A DNA stretch of 10,090 nucleotides from Clostridia bacterium. GTDB taxonomy: Bacteria; Bacillota; Clostridia; Oscillospirales; CAG-382. Each line of letters starts with the position of its first letter. Within the stretch, counting starts at the first letter, position 1. Shown here piece after piece: positions 7,167-10,090 of this stretch. Both the position numbers and the translations under genes were made by a program. Under the pieces are notes generated by a model. It ran no database searches, was not told the origin of the DNA, and saw only the letters and a program-made list of their open reading frames with translations. The stretch lies in NCBI GenBank assembly GCA_900754535.1, contig CAAEDF010000208.1:1-10090 (forward strand). The letters run 5' to 3'.

Positions 7167-7874
7167 ATGAACATATCGATAGACCTTGATATAAAAAATA
7201 TTGCCCAAAAAATCGATAAAATGATCACCACCGGCAGAAACGCCGTTGATGATATTAAGTATGACGTCCGTGCGATAAGAGACAGAGATCCTGCTGCCAG
7301 GACCGATGCGGAAGTACTTTTGCTGTATCCAGGCCTTCATGCGGTAGTTGCCCATAAGGCCGCTCATTATCTTCATAAAAAGAAGCATTATTTTGCCGCA
7401 CGTGCCATAAGCCAGCTTGCCAGAAGCCTTACGGGAATAGAAATACACCCTGCCGCAAAAATAGGGAAAGGGCTTTTTATCGATCACGGCTGCGCGGTCG
7501 TAATCGGAGAGACAACCGAAATAGGGGATAACTGCACCATATATCAGGGTGTTACGCTCGGCGGCACCGGAAAGCATTGCGGCAAGCGTCACCCCACTAT
7601 CGGGAATAATGTTATGGTAGGCGCGGGCGCAAAAGTCCTCGGCCCGTTCAAGGTAGGCGACAACTCAAAGATCGCGGCAGGCGCGGTTGTCCTTAAAGAG
7701 ATACCGGCCGATTCCACTGCCGTCGGTATTCCCGCAAAAGTTGTCAACAGCTCATCAAAATCCGATTCCGCCTCCAATCTTGATCAGGTGAACATACCTG
7801 ACCCTGTTGCACAGGAGCTTGCGGCGCTGAAAGAACGCATTTTACTTTTAGAAAGACAAATAGATAATAAGTAA
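7167..7874 (+). CDS. cysE: Serine O-acetyltransferase
   Basis: CysE transfers acetyl from acetyl-CoA to L-serine, giving O-acetylserine for cysteine synthesis in the cytosol. The 235-residue protein has a helical N-terminal region (1-88) and a left-handed beta-helix of hexapeptide repeats from about residue 90. The motif GIEIHPAAKIG (90-100), F-I-D-H-G (104-108), QGVTLGGTGK (127-136) and RHPTIG (141-146) match the family. H107 corresponds to the catalytic His of the enteric enzyme; E92 sits where that enzyme has Asp, as is usual in Gram-positive versions. H142 corresponds to the third conserved His. The N-terminus is shorter than in E. coli CysE, as in Bacillus. A C-terminal tail (about 206-235) is predicted to form a short coiled coil. 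GAAAGG at 7148-7153 lies 13 bases from the ATG. The usual partner cysK is not in the window. Confidence 0.93.
   Translation: MNISIDLDIKNIAQKIDKMITTGRNAVDDIKYDVRAIRDRDPAARTDAEVLLLYPGLHAVVAHKAAHYLHKKKHYFAARAISQLARSLTGIEIHPAAKIGKGLFIDHGCAVVIGETTEIGDNCTIYQGVTLGGTGKHCGKRHPTIGNNVMVGAGAKVLGPFKVGDNSKIAAGAVVLKEIPADSTAVGIPAKVVNSSSKSDSASNLDQVNIPDPVAQELAALKERILLLERQIDNK
7841..7868 (+). promoter_or_regulatory. Possible internal promoter for the carboxypeptidase gene
   Basis: TTTACT at 7841-7846 and GATAAT at 7863-7868 are spaced by 16 bases inside the last codons of cysE, giving a start near 7875 and a leader of about 47 bases. Both boxes deviate from consensus and AT-rich sequence makes chance matches likely, so this is a weak suggestion. 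Confidence 0.25.
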
Positions 7875-7921
7875 TATAGGGTAAGATAAAAAAGTTAAAA
7901 GCAATAAGGGAATTCATTCAT

Positions 7922-9040
7922 ATGTACAAGTCAAACAGGTCTCATCTGACGTCAACAATATTTGCCGTTGTACTTATATTGCTGTGTGTGGCAGTTATTG
8001 CAATCGGCGTTTCATACACCGTATCCGACAGCTCCCGTCCGGAAACGGATTCATCCGCTGCTTCAGCCACTGATACAAGTGTTGCGTCAAACAGCAGTGA
8101 AGAAATGTCTTCACGTCCTCAATCGGATAGTGAAAGTTCGGAAGCGGTTTCGGATGTTTCGGCAGATGATTCCCGGCCCGATGAAAGCAGTTCTGTCCCG
8201 GACATAGGTGCAAATCAATCCATACCGGTAATGTCCGACAGCGCTTTTTCGGATATTAAAACACAGTACTTTGTGCTTTACGACAAGACCCACGATTCCG
8301 TTCTGTATTCCAAGAACGCAAATGAAAAAGCATATCCGGCGAGCGTTACAAAGCTTCTTACGGCCGCTGTTGCAGCGGATTACTGTGACGCCGATACACC
8401 GTTTACGGTCGGCGACGAGCTTGACTTTGTTCAGCCGAACTCAAGTTTGGCATATCTTGAAAAGGGAATGGTGCTTCAGTTTGAAGCGCTTCTGGACGCA
8501 ATGCTGCTTCCGTCCGGCAACGATGCTGCATATGTAATGGCTTGCGGCGTAGGAAGGATCGCATCCGGCGACGAAAATCTTTCCGAAAGGGAAGCGGTTG
8601 ACTTTTTTGTCGGGCTTATGAATGAAAAAGCTTTGCTGCTCAACTGTACCGGCAGCCATTTTGCCAACCCCGACGGATATCACGACGATAATCACTTTAC
8701 GACTGCGCTTGATATGACAAGGATCGCTTCGTATTGCATGGATATAGAGATCATTGCGGAATCCTGTTCCAAAACCATCGGACGTCATGTTCTGCTGTCG
8801 GGACAGGATATTACATGGAGATCGTCAAATCAGTTCCTCGGTTCATATTCATATGCTACCGGACTTAAAACCGGAACGACCTCCGAAGCCGGCGCATGCC
8901 TTGCAGCCTCGGCAAAAAAAGACGATACCGTGCTTGTGGCAATAATTTTTAAGGCAGCCGATGCGTGGTCGAGATATTCGGACGCCGAAGAGCTTATGTC
9001 CGACGGGTTTGGCTATGTTGAAAAATATACCGATACATGA
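7922..9040 (+). CDS. D-alanyl-D-alanine carboxypeptidase (S11 family, low-molecular-weight PBP)
   Basis: This 372-residue enzyme removes the terminal D-alanine from peptidoglycan stem peptides on the outer face of the membrane. Its three active-site motifs are present: S141-V-T-K144 (S141 the acyl-serine), S198-G-N200, and K316-T-G318. The conserved FANPDGYHDDNHFTTALDM segment (about 247-265) is also typical. Residues about 11-33 form a membrane helix near the N-terminus without a clear cleavage site, so it is likely anchored by its N-terminus. A 70-residue Ser/Asp/Glu/Pro linker (about 35-105) spaces the catalytic domain from the membrane. The C-terminal amphipathic anchor domain of PBP5/DacA is absent; the protein ends soon after the catalytic domain. 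AAGGGA at 7906-7911 precedes ATG by 10 bases. It starts 47 bases after cysE. It ends in front of a bidirectional terminator. Confidence 0.93.
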   Translation: MYKSNRSHLTSTIFAVVLILLCVAVIAIGVSYTVSDSSRPETDSSAASATDTSVASNSSEEMSSRPQSDSESSEAVSDVSADDSRPDESSSVPDIGANQSIPVMSDSAFSDIKTQYFVLYDKTHDSVLYSKNANEKAYPASVTKLLTAAVAADYCDADTPFTVGDELDFVQPNSSLAYLEKGMVLQFEALLDAMLLPSGNDAAYVMACGVGRIASGDENLSEREAVDFFVGLMNEKALLLNCTGSHFANPDGYHDDNHFTTALDMTRIASYCMDIEIIAESCSKTIGRHVLLSGQDITWRSSNQFLGSYSYATGLKTGTTSEAGACLAASAKKDDTVLVAIIFKAADAWSRYSDAEELMSDGFGYVEKYTDT

Positions 9041-9070
9041 TACATAATAATATCCCGCAAAAGATAAACA

Positions 9071-9111
9071 AAAAAAGCGGAAACAACGCTCTGCATTGTT
9101 TCCGCTTTTTT
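9071..9111. terminator. Bidirectional intrinsic terminator between convergent genes
   Basis: Arms at 9071-9086 and 9096-9111 pair perfectly over 16 bases (AAAAAAGCGGAAACAA with its complement) around a 9-base loop. The stem ends in six A:T pairs, so a U-run is available at the 3' side on either strand. It sits between the plus-strand carboxypeptidase stop at 9040 and the minus-strand aguB stop at 9113-9115, and should end both transcripts. Confidence 0.92.
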
Positions 9112-9112
9112 A

Positions 9113-9988
9113 TCATTTTAATATCTCCCCGTACATTTCCGGTCTCCGGTCTCTGAAGACGCCCCATTCAAGTCTTTTGCCGCGCAGTTCGTCAAGCTCA
9201 AATGTGGAGAGTATGATATCTGTTTCGTCTCTTGAAGCGCAGGAAATAATCCCGCCCGTTTCATCACAGATAAAAGACGATCCGTAAAAGACAAGCGATG
9301 ACGACTGTCCGCCGTTTTCTGCGCAGGGCTGTACGCTTTCTTTGCCGTAACGGTTGGCGGCGACAACAGGTATAATGTTTGCCGCCGCATGACCCTGCAT
9401 GCATCTCTGCCAGTGAAGGACGCTGTCAACGCCGAGAATGGGCTCGGAGCCGATAGCGGTAGGATACAGCAAAAGCTCGGCGCCTTGAAGGGAAAGGCAC
9501 CTTGCCGTTTCGGGAAACCATTGATCCCAGCATATGCCGACGCCGACAGCGGCATAGCGTGTCTGCCACACCGTAAATCCGGTATTGCCGGGAGTAAAAT
9601 AGAATTTTTCCTGATAAAAATGGTCATCCGGAATGTGCGTCTTGCGGTATACTCCCATGACGCTGCCGTCGGCATCTATCATAGCAACGGAATTAAAAAG
9701 ACGGTTGACATCGCGTTCATAAAAGCTTACGGGTATGACAACCGAAAGCTCCTTTGCAAGCGAGGACATAAGCCGGACCGCGGCGTTTTCGGATACCGGC
9801 TCGGCAAGCGAATAAAAATCATATCTCCGCTGTTGACAGAAATACTTAAATTCAAACAGTTCCGGCAGGAGAATGATCTGCGCGCCTTTGGACGCGGCAG
9901 CTCTTACAAGCCTTTCCGCTTCACGCAGATTTTCAATTCTGTTGTCGGTGCACTTCATCTGTATGGCCGCAACGCATATGTTTCTCAC
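9113..9988 (-). CDS. aguB: N-carbamoylputrescine amidase
   Basis: AguB hydrolyses N-carbamoylputrescine to putrescine, CO2 and ammonia in the cytosol, the second step of the agmatine route to polyamines. The protein belongs to the nitrilase superfamily. Counting from the GTG at 9988, the catalytic triad is E43 (L-P-E-L-F), K116 (Y-R-K-T-H-I-P-D) and C153 ([10 protein letters not shown]). The segments [14 protein letters not shown] (125-138), YPTAIGSEP and [10 protein letters not shown] are close to known AguB proteins, so the specific assignment is strong. I place the start at GTG 9988, giving 291 residues beginning [11 protein letters not shown] farther in-frame GTG at 10000 would add four residues but lies only one base from the AAAGGAG site. 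The start overlaps the aguA stop as GTGA, so translation is probably coupled. The gene ends at the bidirectional terminator. Confidence 0.95.
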   Translation of the reverse strand: MRNICVAAIQMKCTDNRIENLREAERLVRAAASKGAQIILLPELFEFKYFCQQRRYDFYSLAEPVSENAAVRLMSSLAKELSVVIPVSFYERDVNRLFNSVAMIDADGSVMGVYRKTHIPDDHFYQEKFYFTPGNTGFTVWQTRYAAVGVGICWDQWFPETARCLSLQGAELLLYPTAIGSEPILGVDSVLHWQRCMQGHAAANIIPVVAANRYGKESVQPCAENGGQSSSLVFYGSSFICDETGGIISCASRDETDIILSTFELDELRGKRLEWGVFRDRRPEMYGEILK

Positions 9989-10090
9989 TTTATACGGCAC
10001 GCTCCTTTCGGGATCTGTTGTGTTATGCAGTGGATATTTCCGCCGCCGAGCAGTATATCACGCGCATAAACGGGTATTATCTCTCTTTCA
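9985..10090 (-). CDS. aguA: Agmatine deiminase, 3' end only
   Basis: The last 34 codons are present, read leftward from 10089 to the TGA at 9985-9987. They contain [19 protein letters not shown], the C-terminal signature of agmatine deiminase. The Cys in G-G-N-I-H-C is the catalytic nucleophile of the family. The enzyme converts agmatine to N-carbamoylputrescine and ammonia, feeding directly into AguB encoded next. Nine residues (IPKGACRIK) follow the T-Q-Q, slightly more than the shortest known endings, and these codons carry the aguB ribosome binding site. The rest of the gene is beyond the right edge. Confidence 0.92.
   Translation of the reverse strand, partial: EREIIPVYARDILLGGGNIHCITQQIPKGACRIK
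10002..10008 (-). promoter_or_regulatory. aguB ribosome binding site inside aguA
   Basis: On the minus strand AAAGGAG reads from 10008 to 10002 within the P-K-G-A codons of aguA. It lies 1 base from the GTG at 10000 and 13 bases from the GTG at 9988. The latter is favoured because 13-base spacing recurs at other genes here (293 and 7167) and because it overlaps the aguA stop. Confidence 0.65.

Noticed and set aside
9389..10069. Plus-strand open frame of 226 codons opposite aguB/aguA
   Set aside because: The minus strand carries the catalytic motifs of AguB and AguA; this is a shadow.

Overview
The window reads as a chromosomal stretch from an anaerobic Gram-positive bacterium of the Clostridia, most like an uncultured gut or rumen Oscillospiraceae/Ruminococcaceae-type lineage. 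This is inferred from the lipoprotein signal peptides followed by Ser/Asp/Glu-rich linkers, the AGGAG-type ribosome binding sites, the short Bacillus-type CysE, and the clostridial flavour of every recognisable protein. No phage, IS element, CRISPR array, tRNA or rRNA was seen. Coding density is high and no gene-free gap exceeds about 180 bases.

Layout. (1) Bases 1-113 hold the 3' end of a PLP-dependent aminotransferase on the plus strand. (2) A strong extended -10 promoter at 210-238 drives a three-gene cluster of exported proteins: a solute-binding lipoprotein (293-1813), a large discoidin/DUF4855/Ig-like protein anchored by a C-terminal membrane helix (1829-4177), and a lipoprotein with a CBM9-like carbohydrate-binding domain (4174-5484). 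The first two genes are 15 bases apart and the last two overlap by ATGA. The cluster ends in a perfect 13-bp hairpin. (3) A sugar phosphate isomerase/epimerase-like TIM barrel (5584-6450) follows, then another GC-rich hairpin. (4) Next come a small membrane-anchored protein of unknown function (6513-7148), serine O-acetyltransferase cysE (7167-7874) and a D-alanyl-D-alanine carboxypeptidase (7922-9040). (5) A bidirectional terminator (9071-9111) separates these from a convergent minus-strand pair: aguB (9113-9988) and the 3' end of aguA (beyond the right edge).

How the genes work together. The exported trio plus the TIM-barrel enzyme looks like a glycan- or sugar-related locus: surface binding (solute-binding protein, CBM9, discoidin), a possible surface hydrolase (DUF4855) and possible intracellular sugar conversion. 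The ABC permease genes expected beside a solute-binding protein are absent from the window. cysE makes O-acetylserine for cysteine synthesis, and the carboxypeptidase trims peptidoglycan. aguA and aguB together convert agmatine to putrescine. Apart from the exported trio and aguAB, adjacency gives little evidence of shared function.

The most interesting material is the exported trio: an orphan solute-binding protein beside a DUF4855 protein of unproven activity, and an apparent shared small module (IPE-x-G-Y/F-V motif) in the two downstream proteins. Nothing here can be called a new defence or mobile system from sequence alone.
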